A stretch of DNA of 64,000 nt from positions 21,080 to 85,079 of the forward strand of contig PSPT01000004.1 in the NCBI GenBank assembly GCA_004195635.1. The letters run 5' to 3'. Every line of letters begins with the position of its first letter. Positions within the stretch are counted from its first letter, which is position 1. The notes beneath the pieces are model-generated. The model was not told where the DNA came from. It worked only from the letters and a program-made list of their open reading frames with translations, and made no database searches. Origin of the DNA: Methanobacteriota archaeon. Its GTDB lineage: Archaea; Thermoplasmatota; Poseidoniia; Poseidoniales; Poseidoniaceae. The translations under genes were made by a program, and so were the position numbers. This document shows positions 39,569-49,724 of this stretch, piece by piece.

Positions 39569-39763
39569 ATGGCAACGAAGAAGAGTAAGAAGGACGGCAG
39601 CGGCATTCAACAAGCCGCTGGATTGATTAGATACTTCGATGAAGAATCTGAAGATGCATGGCATATTACCAAGAGTCAAGTCTATGCTGCTTGTATTATT
39701 TTATCCGCTGTAGTATATTTTGCCAACAACGGCGTCATAGGCTGGTTTACCGGTTTATTCTGA
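39569..39763 (+). CDS. Preprotein translocase Sec61-beta subunit
   Basis: Short tail-anchored protein with AAGLIRYFDEESEDAWHITKSQVYAACIILSAVVYF, the archaeal Sec-beta signature. Confidence 0.8.
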   Translation: MATKKSKKDGSGIQQAAGLIRYFDEESEDAWHITKSQVYAACIILSAVVYFANNGVIGWFTGLF

Positions 39764-39853
39764 ACTCAAGTGTGTGCTTTTTCATTTCTTGGCCTACTTG
39801 CTAGACGGTCCAAGATAAACTACTGGTTCATATTGCCTTTGGACCTTGAACAA

Positions 39854-40222
39854 TTAATTTCTCGGTTCAATAAGAACAACTTGTCCTTTAGTTTGAGCAA
39901 GATAATTAGCATAAGCAATTGCCATTTTGAAATCTTCAACGCTACCAAGGGTTGTCGGGGAATCTTCATCATGAAGTACAACTCGGTGACTTAAACCAGC
40001 GAGTATTTCTTCACTAACTTGTTGCCAAACCCACTTTTCATCTTCAATAGTTAGCATAGCAGGAACATCGACTGCCCCTCCCTGCTCTCCAAGGTTAGCA
40101 TTAGACCTATGCCACAATTTGGAAAGCTGACCTTCACCAATTGCCAAGTCCAATTTCTGTTGTTGCATTGAGGTTGCAGCCCGATTTTCGGGTGCAATTC
40201 CTTCTCTAAAAGCTCTGCCCAT
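39854..40222 (-). CDS. Hypothetical protein
   Basis: 122-aa ORF on the strand opposite an overlapping shorter ORF; plausible soluble composition; no family recognised. Confidence 0.45.
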   Translation of the reverse strand: MGRAFREGIAPENRAATSMQQQKLDLAIGEGQLSKLWHRSNANLGEQGGAVDVPAMLTIEDEKWVWQQVSEEILAGLSHRVVLHDEDSPTTLGSVEDFKMAIAYANYLAQTKGQVVLIEPRN

Positions 40223-40359
40223 TCATTTCCCATCCCATCGGCCCCGAAGGCCCAACAAAGAGTCAGCCAATTTTTAGCATTGATAACTGTTGGGGGTATG
40301 AACAAGGTGAATAATGCTATTTCAAGACCTTAGAATAATATTCATAAGCCAATTATTCA

Positions 40360-41769
40360 TTAGGCACGAATAATCTGAGATTTACTAATAATAATCATTG
40401 GAATTACCGACAAAGCTGCACCAACGAGTAAAGCCAAACCGATTCCTAGCCCGGTAATGGGAGAGACACAAATAGCAACAAGAGATACATCAACAATAAT
40501 CACTGAAACAATTGCCTTCTGTCGTGATTTACCTTCAAGGCGAGTGCCTTTTTCAACAATAGCAGGTATTACTGCTGCGGTTGAAAAGCCAACTAATATT
40601 CCCGGAAGAAGCAATATTGAAAGCGGATTAATTGCGACCAATAAGGGAAATGACATTGCCGAAACAAAGCGGTACCCCCATAATTCTGGGCGAGGGCGGT
40701 CGTCAAGTCCAGCAATTGGAAGGAGCATTCCAATAAGGCCTGCAATTAATAAGGGGAAAATTAATTGCGTGGACAACCAAAGAGACCCAAACCAAACTCC
40801 AACATTTGGTAATTGGAAGGCCAATGTGGTAGTGGTAAGCCATATTATCGCAACCGAATGCAATACTGCACTGCCTAGGCCTAGCCACCTACCGCGACCA
40901 ACACGAAATTTACGCTCGGCTAATAGATGTGCATGAAGCGCAGTACCAGCAAACAAAAATAATCCTGAAAGTCCAAGTAAGAAACTTGTTCTTGCTCCAA
41001 AAATAGGATCTATCAATAACAAGGCTAAGACATCATCGCCACTGGGGCTTGAAGAAAGAATAATGAAGCCAAGTCCGATAAATGGTAATAATAATAACCA
41101 ACCAACTTGGTGTGGAAATGGATTTTCTGGATGAAAGCGATCTGCCCGCTCCATCAGTAACGATAATTGCATTACTGCAACACCAAAAACTATTCCAAGC
41201 AAAAAAAGAGCAATCCAAAGAGGTAAGGTGGAAGAAAGACTACCGGTAAATTCACCCAAAAACACACTACTTTGAGAGGGAGGAAAGGGCTCATCTGGAA
41301 GTAATCCATATAGTAATAACATCCACAACCAACCACCCCAGCGGCGAATATTATTTGCTAAGCGAATATTGTCTTCCTCACTCATTCCGCCAAAATCCAA
41401 TTCATGCTGGGTTGGCAATCGCGTAAGGACAAACCCCAAATACAATCCAAAACCGAGTAATAGAGCCATTGTTCCCGATACCCAGCCCGATAATGAGGCT
41501 GCAATTCTTTCACTAATTCCAGAACTATCTTCAAGTGCAACCAATACTCTCTCATGGTCGGTATTTAGTTGGGCAAAGGCGAGTAAATCTATCCCCCAAC
41601 TGACAAAAACAAAAATAAAAGGGGACCAATCTATTGCAAGTAATAATAATGTATTTATTCGTCTTGATTCTGATTGCAATAATTGTTTTCGAATCACTGG
41701 GCCAATAATGAGCACCATGCTTGCAATTAAGGAGGCCGTGAGAAAAACCTCGGCTGCCGGAGACGCCAT
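40360..41769 (-). CDS. Polytopic membrane protein of unknown function
   Basis: Many hydrophobic helices. Start placed at MASPAAEVFLTASL (ATG 41769); the ORF opens at 41970. Confidence 0.6.
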   Translation of the reverse strand: MASPAAEVFLTASLIASMVLIIGPVIRKQLLQSESRRINTLLLLAIDWSPFIFVFVSWGIDLLAFAQLNTDHERVLVALEDSSGISERIAASLSGWVSGTMALLLGFGLYLGFVLTRLPTQHELDFGGMSEEDNIRLANNIRRWGGWLWMLLLYGLLPDEPFPPSQSSVFLGEFTGSLSSTLPLWIALFLLGIVFGVAVMQLSLLMERADRFHPENPFPHQVGWLLLLPFIGLGFIILSSSPSGDDVLALLLIDPIFGARTSFLLGLSGLFLFAGTALHAHLLAERKFRVGRGRWLGLGSAVLHSVAIIWLTTTTLAFQLPNVGVWFGSLWLSTQLIFPLLIAGLIGMLLPIAGLDDRPRPELWGYRFVSAMSFPLLVAINPLSILLLPGILVGFSTAAVIPAIVEKGTRLEGKSRQKAIVSVIIVDVSLVAICVSPITGLGIGLALLVGAALSVIPMIIISKSQIIRA

Positions 41770-41887
41770 TGAACCCTCGTTTACACTTTGGTTTTTGAAT
41801 AAAACCCCCTCTCGTTGCATTTCAAGTGTGGGTTTGGTTTTCATAAAGAAGGGTGTCCGACCCATTAGCAGAGAGGAGAGGGTAGGG

Positions 41888-43612
41888 GTGAGAAACGCGA
41901 ATGAAGAGACCGATCTGCGGACAGTTGTCGGAACTTCAGCCCTCGCCGAGTTAGCCAGAAATGTATGCAATTATTATGACAAAGATGCTGAAAAATGGCT
42001 CGACGTGGCAATAACTCCACTTCCCGAAACGGCTCGCTTAAACCCATTGAGGCATGACATTGAATGGACAATTAGTCAACTTGAGGCATTGGGGGCTAAG
42101 CCCTTAGAATGGTTTGAACTGAAAAAAATTAATAGTAGCATAAAAGGAAAAGTTGTGGTGAAAGGCGCTGGCGCATGGCAATTCCCTTGGCCAAGAGGGA
42201 AGGCACCCGACGAAGAAAAAAAGAAAATACTTCAGGCATTACATGAAACTGGAAGAATTACTCGTCAAGAAGCTGCATCTATGCTTCCAATACTGATAAT
42301 GAAACCAATGTCGCATGAAAAGGTCCTTGACTTATGCGCTGCACCTGGCTCAAAGACTACTCAAGCCGCAGAAGCAATGTGGGGTAAAGGAATAGTATTG
42401 GCAAATGAGAAAAATCCTGGAAGGTCAAATCTATTATCGACCAATAAAAATAGAATTGGCGTGGCTAATATTTCGATTTGTTGTCATGATGGAAGACACT
42501 TCCCTAAAGTTCCTCTACCTGGATTTGATGCAATACTTGCAGATGTGCCTTGTACAGGAACTGCGACTACACGTAAAAATAAGGCACTTTGGTGGAATTG
42601 GCAGCAAAAGGCCGGAAACGGCATGCATAAACTTCAGGTTGATATCTTGTCAAGAGGAGTAAAACTGCTTAGACCGGGTGGTAGAATTGTATATTCAACT
42701 TGTTCCATTGACCCAATTGAAAATGAAAAGGTTATTGCAAAAGTTTTACAGCAATTTCCATGGCTAAAACTACAAGATATTTCCAAACAATGTCATCCCG
42801 GTATTGAATTGGACGAGGGTATGGTTGAGTGGAAAGGAAGTGAGGAAATACCACAAAACATTCTCCAACAACTCACAAAGTGTAAACGCCTTCCCCTTGG
42901 AAAGTATGACACTGGCGGATTTTTTGTCGCCTTACTGACTCATGAAGGAGAAGGTAAAGTCGCTGAGACATTAATCACCGACCCAAATTGGACCCCAACC
43001 TACCGGGAATTACCCATCCCCTCAAAGCATACACCGGTACCATTAGAGAATGAAAGAAAAGAGGAATTGGTTAGGGAATGGGGAGTCGATGATGAGGGAT
43101 ACGCGTGGTTCACACGTGGCAAATCTGTCACCCTCGCCACCCGAGAAACCCTTGATTGGTTACACGCACCTGAGCGTCCTGCAGGGAATAAGAAAATATG
43201 GCCAGGGGGGCATTGGCACCCGGTGAAAGTACTTCACGCAGGGATTCCTGCTTTTGAAAAAAGAAATGACAAGTGGCGTCCAAAGGGTACAGTAATGCAA
43301 ATTCTTCGCGACAATATTGCAGGGTCATATGTAGAATTAAGCACATCAGAAATGCATAAATTGCTTCATGGCGAGCCGGTGGAAATTGAAAATTTACAAT
43401 ATCCTAAAAATGCCATAGGACCTATTTTAGCCGGCTGGGGTGGGGTCAAAACAGAGGATAAAAACGAGGGAGAGGTAATCCAAAGTTTCGTAGTTGGTGC
43501 ATGGATTGGTGAACGCCTTACTTCAATGACAAATAAATTTGAATCACAGATTCGCCTATTACAACTCAATCACACCCCAATGGATGACTCGCTATATAAT
43601 GAGGATGAATGA
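41888..43612 (+). CDS. NOL1/NOP2/Sun (RsmB-like) RNA m5C methyltransferase with C-terminal extension
   Basis: SAM motif DLCAAPGSKTTQAAE, DVPCTGTATTRKN (PC), YSTCSIDPIENE (TC). Start GTG 41888; upstream part of the ORF is antisense to the neighbouring membrane protein. Confidence 0.88.
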   Translation: MRNANEETDLRTVVGTSALAELARNVCNYYDKDAEKWLDVAITPLPETARLNPLRHDIEWTISQLEALGAKPLEWFELKKINSSIKGKVVVKGAGAWQFPWPRGKAPDEEKKKILQALHETGRITRQEAASMLPILIMKPMSHEKVLDLCAAPGSKTTQAAEAMWGKGIVLANEKNPGRSNLLSTNKNRIGVANISICCHDGRHFPKVPLPGFDAILADVPCTGTATTRKNKALWWNWQQKAGNGMHKLQVDILSRGVKLLRPGGRIVYSTCSIDPIENEKVIAKVLQQFPWLKLQDISKQCHPGIELDEGMVEWKGSEEIPQNILQQLTKCKRLPLGKYDTGGFFVALLTHEGEGKVAETLITDPNWTPTYRELPIPSKHTPVPLENERKEELVREWGVDDEGYAWFTRGKSVTLATRETLDWLHAPERPAGNKKIWPGGHWHPVKVLHAGIPAFEKRNDKWRPKGTVMQILRDNIAGSYVELSTSEMHKLLHGEPVEIENLQYPKNAIGPILAGWGGVKTEDKNEGEVIQSFVVGAWIGERLTSMTNKFESQIRLLQLNHTPMDDSLYNEDE

Positions 43613-43659
43613 TTCACACACCCCTAAACCTCCTTTACCTATTCCATCTCGCCCAAACT

Positions 43660-44922
43660 ATGCGAGGCAGTAAGTGGCTATTGGGCTGCATCATTATTAT
43701 CCTCCTTTCTGTAAATGTTGCAGGGTTCAACAATTCTTCTTTTAATGAAGAGCAATCCCAACCAATACTGGTTGAACTTTTTTTAGATTCAAATGATGAA
43801 AATAGTTCCAATTTTGAAGACCTATTGTCTCCTTTGCGTAAAGATCCAAATGTAATAGTTATTTCATGGCATCCGAGAAACTTAACTGACGCAGACCCTT
43901 TGGCAACATATGATGCAAGTGAGAGGGCTAATGAATTGCAGGTAGCAACCCTACCTGCAATACGGGTTGAACAGAAATCAATAACTGAAATAGATGATGG
44001 ATACAGTGAAGATAATGCTTCAGAAATACCTTCGTTAATGAAGGGAATTGAGGGTGAAAGGCTGGTTGAAATTTCATTGGAATTATCTCTTGAAGAAAGT
44101 GGATTGCGGCAAGGGGCGGATGGATTAAAAATACAAGCCACAGTAACTCCCCTCACTAATTTATCAAATCAATCAATTCTACACTTTATGATAATTGAGT
44201 GGGAATCACCTATGGAAGGTCATAGACCTCAAAATGTGGTAAGAGAATGGATGCCGCGCTCGGGAGTGCCAAGGACAATTGGCGATACTCAAGTAATTGA
44301 ATACACTTTCGGGCCACAATATTTAGACCCTGCAAATATCATAATTGAGCCGGAATTGGCCAATAATTGGGGAGTTGTGGCAGTATTTACGGGACACGAC
44401 ATTGGAGACAGCCCTCCTCGAGATGCGACCCTTGAAGATGAAGAGGTTGTTCTTGGCATATCTGTTTCTACACCGCCTACTAAATGGCAAACCGGGCAAA
44501 TTACCGATGTCTTGATGTGGTTCGTTGCAACGTTGGCAGTGGTCGGAGGAATGATTCTTGTTATTTTGGCAGAACGCACTAGGGAAATTGAATTACCGAG
44601 ATTGTCAGGAAATCTTGGTCAGGCAATTAGTGCTGGAAAAATGATATCATTTGAAGTAAATATTGAGGTGATTGCAGGCAATACTCCTGCTGAACTTATC
44701 CGCTGTGAAGTTGATGACCCGTGGAAAATTAGGCGAGCACCAAAGCGACGAACTCTGAAAAACAACGAAAAGATTTCTTGGACAATGGATGTTAGAACAA
44801 AAACCGAATTTATTGATGAAAGCATATCCATTCATGTTGCCTTTAAATTGCTTGAAAGAAATGAAAGTTGGGTAATGGATTTAAGATTATATCCAAAAAA
44901 TGATCGGAGTTCTGAAGAATAA
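43660..44922 (+). CDS. Secreted/membrane protein with C-terminal TM region
   Basis: Signal peptide MRGSKWLLGCIIIILLSVNVAG; TM MWFVATLAVVGGMILVILAE. Confidence 0.6.
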   Translation: MRGSKWLLGCIIIILLSVNVAGFNNSSFNEEQSQPILVELFLDSNDENSSNFEDLLSPLRKDPNVIVISWHPRNLTDADPLATYDASERANELQVATLPAIRVEQKSITEIDDGYSEDNASEIPSLMKGIEGERLVEISLELSLEESGLRQGADGLKIQATVTPLTNLSNQSILHFMIIEWESPMEGHRPQNVVREWMPRSGVPRTIGDTQVIEYTFGPQYLDPANIIIEPELANNWGVVAVFTGHDIGDSPPRDATLEDEEVVLGISVSTPPTKWQTGQITDVLMWFVATLAVVGGMILVILAERTREIELPRLSGNLGQAISAGKMISFEVNIEVIAGNTPAELIRCEVDDPWKIRRAPKRRTLKNNEKISWTMDVRTKTEFIDESISIHVAFKLLERNESWVMDLRLYPKNDRSSEE

Positions 44923-45064
44923 CAACTCCCTGGGGGTTGAATATTTTATTAAAATAATGCTAAAATCAGCACGTATGCTATTCAAATGAAGTGTAATTGT
45001 CAAAATGCTGAGGCAAATGTTCAATAACTTCATTCTCTCGAAGATTAACTCCGAGAGGATAATT

Positions 45065-45514
45065 ATGCAATTAGATGGCCTTGACCGCAAACTTATTTCA
45101 GAACTGATAAAAGATGGTAGAGCCAGCCAAAGACAACTGGCCAAACTCCTCGATGTTTCACAAGGAACAATTACCAATCGCCTGTCGAAACTTCATGCTG
45201 AAGGAATCATCCGCGGCTATTCTATTGACATTGACCCCGAAAAGGTGGGATGGGACATGACTGTAATGGTCGCCTTGAGAATTGAAAAGGGAATGATGAT
45301 TAATGTTCAACAGAGCATTGCCGCCGACTCACGTGTAATTGCAGTTTATGACGTCACAGGAGAATATGATTCAATGGTAATTGCTCGCGTCACAGGTAGA
45401 GAAGATTTAAATGACCTTACGAAAAATGTTCTTTCAATTGAAGGCATTAGTCGCTCTTTCACCCACGTAGTCCTTAACACGGTCAAAGAGAGTGGCGTTT
45501 CGCTACCAAAGTAG
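45065..45514 (+). CDS. Lrp/AsnC family transcriptional regulator
   Basis: LDRKLISELIKDGRASQRQLAKLLDVSQGTITNRLSKLHAEGIIRGY HTH plus C-terminal RAM-like domain. Confidence 0.88.
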   Translation: MQLDGLDRKLISELIKDGRASQRQLAKLLDVSQGTITNRLSKLHAEGIIRGYSIDIDPEKVGWDMTVMVALRIEKGMMINVQQSIAADSRVIAVYDVTGEYDSMVIARVTGREDLNDLTKNVLSIEGISRSFTHVVLNTVKESGVSLPK

Positions 45515-48489
45515 TGAAGGGTTCAATAACGGTTGGCAAAGAAAACAGATTGATGCAGCCCCAACCATCCTCAATGGACTGCGCCAATTCTATTGAAATG
45601 GACCCTCTAATAACTAATTTGCACCTTTGTGTCCCGACAACTGATAGCGCCCCAATGATGCGTTTTGGCAAATATGATGACTTGCCACACCAGCATCTTG
45701 CTCTCGCTCGGCTATCATCCTCTGATTGGAAAGGTATTCTGATTGCCGACGAAGTAGGATTAGGAAAAACAATTTCAGCGATTAATATTTTGTGTAGCCT
45801 AAGGGCAAGGGGTAAGAATGGTGGCGTAATTGTCATTTGCCCCGGTGGATTAAAGCGTAAATGGAAAAATGAATTTTGGCATAGGGCCGATTTGGATGTA
45901 GTTGAAACAAAAACTGGTGCTGACTTTAGACATTCTGTTGAACGAATCAATTCAGGAGAACCACTAGTGGTAATAGTTTCTCATGGGGTTCTTCGCCGAG
46001 CAGAGATTCTAGATTGGTTAATTCAAAATACTCCACAAATAATGCTTACAATAGTTGATGAGGCACACCACATAAGAAATCCAAAATCTCGTTTACATGA
46101 TGCAGTCACCATGTTTTCCCTACAAAGTGAAAAGGTTGTATTGTTAACTGCAACTCCAGTTAATCTCTCAACTGACGATCTACATGTGCAATTATCTCAA
46201 TTATCTCCTGACAGATGGCCAGATGGAAGGGCTTTCTATCGCTCACTCCGCCCAGGAAATATTCTCAATGATATGCTTGATTGCTTAGCAAAACCAGAAC
46301 CAGAAATCATGGAATTAGAACATAATTTATGCCGTTTGGAAAACATTGTTGGCTATTATGGTGATTCAAGACTTGAAATGCTATCACAATTAATCCGTGC
46401 GGGAAATTGGCTCGAAGAAACAAAGTCATTGCGAACCGCATCGGCAGATTTGGTTCGGAAATTACGACCACTAAATGGATTAGTTGTTCGCTCAAGACGC
46501 AGAGATATGGATTGGGATTTACCCAAGAGAAAGGCAGTTACATTGGACCTGCAATTAACAAAAAAAGAATGGCACCTTTATTTGGCAGCAAAGAACTGGA
46601 GTTTACGCCTAATTGAATTACGAAATCCAGATAATGAACATTATGATTGGGCTCTATTAATCCCCGAGAGAATGGCGAGCAGTTGCCTCCCTGCTTTTTC
46701 TGAACATGTATTGCGAAAAATGCAACAAACCGCAAGGTTTGTACTCAATCCAGAGGAATTTGAGGAAGGAGAAGAAGAAATTGAGCTGAATGAAGAAGAA
46801 CATTTGTTATTATCGCGAATAGGCGACCCCGAAGTGCTTATACGGGCAGCAGCAGAACTTGGCGAGACTGACTCAAAAAGCAACGCGCTGCTTAACTGGA
46901 TAATCCCTTCATTACAAAACGACCCCGTTGGCGGAGTGATTATTTTTAGTCATTTCAGAGGAACTTTGGCTTACCTTCAACGAAGAATGGATGCGGCTGG
47001 TCTAATAGCAGCAACGATTACTGGTTCAACGCCAATGGCATTAAGAGAAGATATTAGGAATAGATTTTCGCGTGGCGAGATTGAAGTTTTGCTTTCAAGT
47101 GAAGTTGGAAGTGAGGGTTTAGATCAGCAGCATTGCCACCGAATAGTAAATTATGATTTACCGTGGAATCCAATGAAACTGGAACAAAGAATTGGAAGGA
47201 TTGACCGTTTCGGACAAAAGGCCGACCATATTGAAGTGCTAAATATTGCCGTGGAAGGTACGATTGATGCCGCAATACTTGGACGCTTATACACGCGTAT
47301 CAGCCTGTTTGAACAAGCACTCGGAATGCTTGACCCTCTGCTTGGCCAAGCGATGCGCTTAATCACCAAAGAAGAAATGAAAAGGCCACAATTTATCGCT
47401 GCTGAAGATGTTGCAAAAAATGACCCAGAGAAAATTCATGGTATGCCAATCCACAAGGCTTGGGAAAGTCCGAACCCAGATGATGGCGTGGAGACACTAT
47501 TAGCAATGCGAGAAAAGTGGCACAGAGAAAGAGCCTCTGAAGAAAGAGAATGGGTTGGCCCCGACCCCGGAATCAAAGAGATTAGAAATAATACTCTGCA
47601 TTTTGGGTTGCAGATTGAACCAATTGCTCTTCGCAAATGGTTTGCTAATAAAATTGAGAATAGGGGTGGTAGCCTATATGAAAGCGGAGATGAGTTTTTT
47701 GATATGATTGAAATTAACCATCAGGATGCCAAGGAATTACGTAGTCGTTGTGAAGACCCCTTTCAAACGGATTCTCAGACTGTTCATTGGCACGATACAA
47801 TTGCAAAACTTTCAGGCGGCCCTGGCCCTTATTGGCTGACTGTTACTTTTGAAAAAGAAGCGGCGAGAAGTAATCCCGAACGCCCATACATCACCCCAAA
47901 CCATCCCTTGGTCAAATGGCTTGTTGAAAAGGAAAAAGAAACCATTAAGGAAACAGTTTGGCTAAAGAATAACTCCTTGCCCAACCTACCTAAGGACGGA
48001 GAGTGGCTTATCTGTTTTGATTGGAATATTGAAGGATTACAACCCAAATGTCTCCGAAGATGGCTACTAATTGATTCAAAGGGTGAGCCGCAAAATTCGC
48101 ATTATTCACACTTTGCCAATTTGACTACCCAATGCGAAGAATATGAAGTAATGGAAGAAGAGTCATTATTCATCGATAATTTACTTGACAATTTGCATTT
48201 AAGTTTACTCAACGAAGAAAAAAGACGACTTCATCCTTTATTGGAAGAATTACGTTGGAATGCCCGCTCTTCATGGGAAGAAAGAATCCAGCGCGAACAA
48301 ACTCAAATTAGCGATGCACAACATAAAGCCGAAAGAGATGAAATTCCTGTCAATTTCCGTTGGCTAAGAATGAAGCAAGGATTGATTCGTAGGTTGCAAG
48401 AAGAATTGGGTAACCGTATTGCAGAATTAGACCGACTTGAGCATGATTTATCCGGCGATTTAAGCGCAAAAATAATAATAAAAATATAA
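45514..48489 (+). CDS. SNF2/HepA-like superfamily 2 helicase
   Basis: DEVGLGKTIS (Walker A), VDEAHHIRN (Walker B), LLTATPVN, VIIFSHFRGTL, SEVGSEGLDQQHCHRIVNYDLPWNPMKLEQRIGRIDRFGQ. Overlaps the upstream stop by 1 nt if started at GTG. Confidence 0.92.
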   Translation: MKGSITVGKENRLMQPQPSSMDCANSIEMDPLITNLHLCVPTTDSAPMMRFGKYDDLPHQHLALARLSSSDWKGILIADEVGLGKTISAINILCSLRARGKNGGVIVICPGGLKRKWKNEFWHRADLDVVETKTGADFRHSVERINSGEPLVVIVSHGVLRRAEILDWLIQNTPQIMLTIVDEAHHIRNPKSRLHDAVTMFSLQSEKVVLLTATPVNLSTDDLHVQLSQLSPDRWPDGRAFYRSLRPGNILNDMLDCLAKPEPEIMELEHNLCRLENIVGYYGDSRLEMLSQLIRAGNWLEETKSLRTASADLVRKLRPLNGLVVRSRRRDMDWDLPKRKAVTLDLQLTKKEWHLYLAAKNWSLRLIELRNPDNEHYDWALLIPERMASSCLPAFSEHVLRKMQQTARFVLNPEEFEEGEEEIELNEEEHLLLSRIGDPEVLIRAAAELGETDSKSNALLNWIIPSLQNDPVGGVIIFSHFRGTLAYLQRRMDAAGLIAATITGSTPMALREDIRNRFSRGEIEVLLSSEVGSEGLDQQHCHRIVNYDLPWNPMKLEQRIGRIDRFGQKADHIEVLNIAVEGTIDAAILGRLYTRISLFEQALGMLDPLLGQAMRLITKEEMKRPQFIAAEDVAKNDPEKIHGMPIHKAWESPNPDDGVETLLAMREKWHRERASEEREWVGPDPGIKEIRNNTLHFGLQIEPIALRKWFANKIENRGGSLYESGDEFFDMIEINHQDAKELRSRCEDPFQTDSQTVHWHDTIAKLSGGPGPYWLTVTFEKEAARSNPERPYITPNHPLVKWLVEKEKETIKETVWLKNNSLPNLPKDGEWLICFDWNIEGLQPKCLRRWLLIDSKGEPQNSHYSHFANLTTQCEEYEVMEEESLFIDNLLDNLHLSLLNEEKRRLHPLLEELRWNARSSWEERIQREQTQISDAQHKAERDEIPVNFRWLRMKQGLIRRLQEELGNRIAELDRLEHDLSGDLSAKIIIKI

Positions 48490-48493
48490 CCTG

Positions 48494-49114
48494 TCACTCC
48501 ACTGTAATTGGATGATTAACATCGTATTCATCCATCCATATTAGCAATTCATCGGCAAACCGTCTCAGCCCCTCAACTACCTTTATTTCACTTGAAAAAA
48601 ACCTCCCCAATGTTTTTCGCGGCTCCAAACTCATCTCAATTCCATAAGCATCAAGGCGTCTAATTAATTCACGTTGTATCTTGCCACCAGTACGATCCCA
48701 ATCCATCAATAATATGATCGCTGCCCCTCCATCAATTTTATTTTGACAGCCGTATTTCTCATACAAATATGCGCATAATTTGGGCATGCTCCACCCCCTA
48801 TTCACTAATTCAATTGGGCCGCTAAAATCCAAACCTCTTAATGCGCGTTCATCCTTCAACCCTTCAACTAGAATCGGGCAACCAATACCCGCGCCCGTAT
48901 TACTACCGGCATCACCACTTGGCCAACCTTCACTTTCCTCTCCAGCATGACTTTTTGAAGGAGGGTTTGTTTGTGTTTGTTGGTGAGGATTATTCCTTTG
49001 TCTAGCGAGTGCTAGTGCATTTGCAACTTCCACGTAACGATGTTCTTTCTCAAATGAGTCAGCCCTTACTCCGCGTAAAGATTTTTGCCCTTTCTTATTA
49101 TTCTTCAATGACAT
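48494..49114 (-). CDS. Toprim-domain protein
   Basis: CPILVEGLKDERALRGLDFSGPIELVNRG (catalytic E) and IILLMDWDRTGGKIQRELIRRLDAYG (DxD) pattern. Confidence 0.75.
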   Translation of the reverse strand: MSLKNNKKGQKSLRGVRADSFEKEHRYVEVANALALARQRNNPHQQTQTNPPSKSHAGEESEGWPSGDAGSNTGAGIGCPILVEGLKDERALRGLDFSGPIELVNRGWSMPKLCAYLYEKYGCQNKIDGGAAIILLMDWDRTGGKIQRELIRRLDAYGIEMSLEPRKTLGRFFSSEIKVVEGLRRFADELLIWMDEYDVNHPITVE

Positions 49115-49231
49115 CTTTTCACCCCACCTCTCTCACAAACTATTCCATTGACTTATTCATTCTTCAATTTTAACACTGCACCCTTCACCAATATTTCACT
49201 TTCTTTCCTGTTACATTTTGACATTCAACCA

Positions 49232-49555
49232 TTATTCTTGAGACAGGATTTTATTCACTGATTTAGACACATCTGGGGCCGAGATATTCTTCAACTTCAC
49301 CATCTTTTGTCTTGAGGTATGACCTTGAGTTATTTCGAGATCAATACTTGGGATTTCTAATATTTCACTCAGTAAACGGATTACTGCTTTGTTTGCTGCA
49401 CCCTTTTGAGGTTGAGCTTTTACCGCCACTTGCAGCCTTCCGCGCCACTCATTCAACCCAATTATTGAATCTCGACTAGCGTTAGGCTGGACCTCTATTG
49501 GTAAGAAAATATTTCCATCAAGGCTTTCTTGAATGATGCTAGAAATTTCCGCCAT
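49232..49555 (-). CDS. DUF167 (YggU) family protein
   Basis: VQPNASRDSIIGLNEWRGRLQVAVKAQPQKGAANKAVIRLLSEIL. Confidence 0.88.
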   Translation of the reverse strand: MAEISSIIQESLDGNIFLPIEVQPNASRDSIIGLNEWRGRLQVAVKAQPQKGAANKAVIRLLSEILEIPSIDLEITQGHTSRQKMVKLKNISAPDVSKSVNKILSQE

Positions 49556-49724
49556 AACTCTGCCATGTCGCCTTTGCTCAAAGCACTACCCGCCAAATGA
49601 CATTTATTGTACTTAAATTTGTTTTTTCTCGGCCTAAATCATTCATCCAATGAACCTTACATGTAATGCTGTTTTTAGTTAATACTTATTACCGGTAAAC
49701 CAACCGCACAATTTAGGTGCAATC

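Noticed and set aside
41369-41887. N-terminal 173 codons of the 747-aa plus-strand ORF
   Set aside because: Antisense to a convincing polytopic membrane protein and lacking methyltransferase-family sequence. The MTase more likely begins at GTG 41888.
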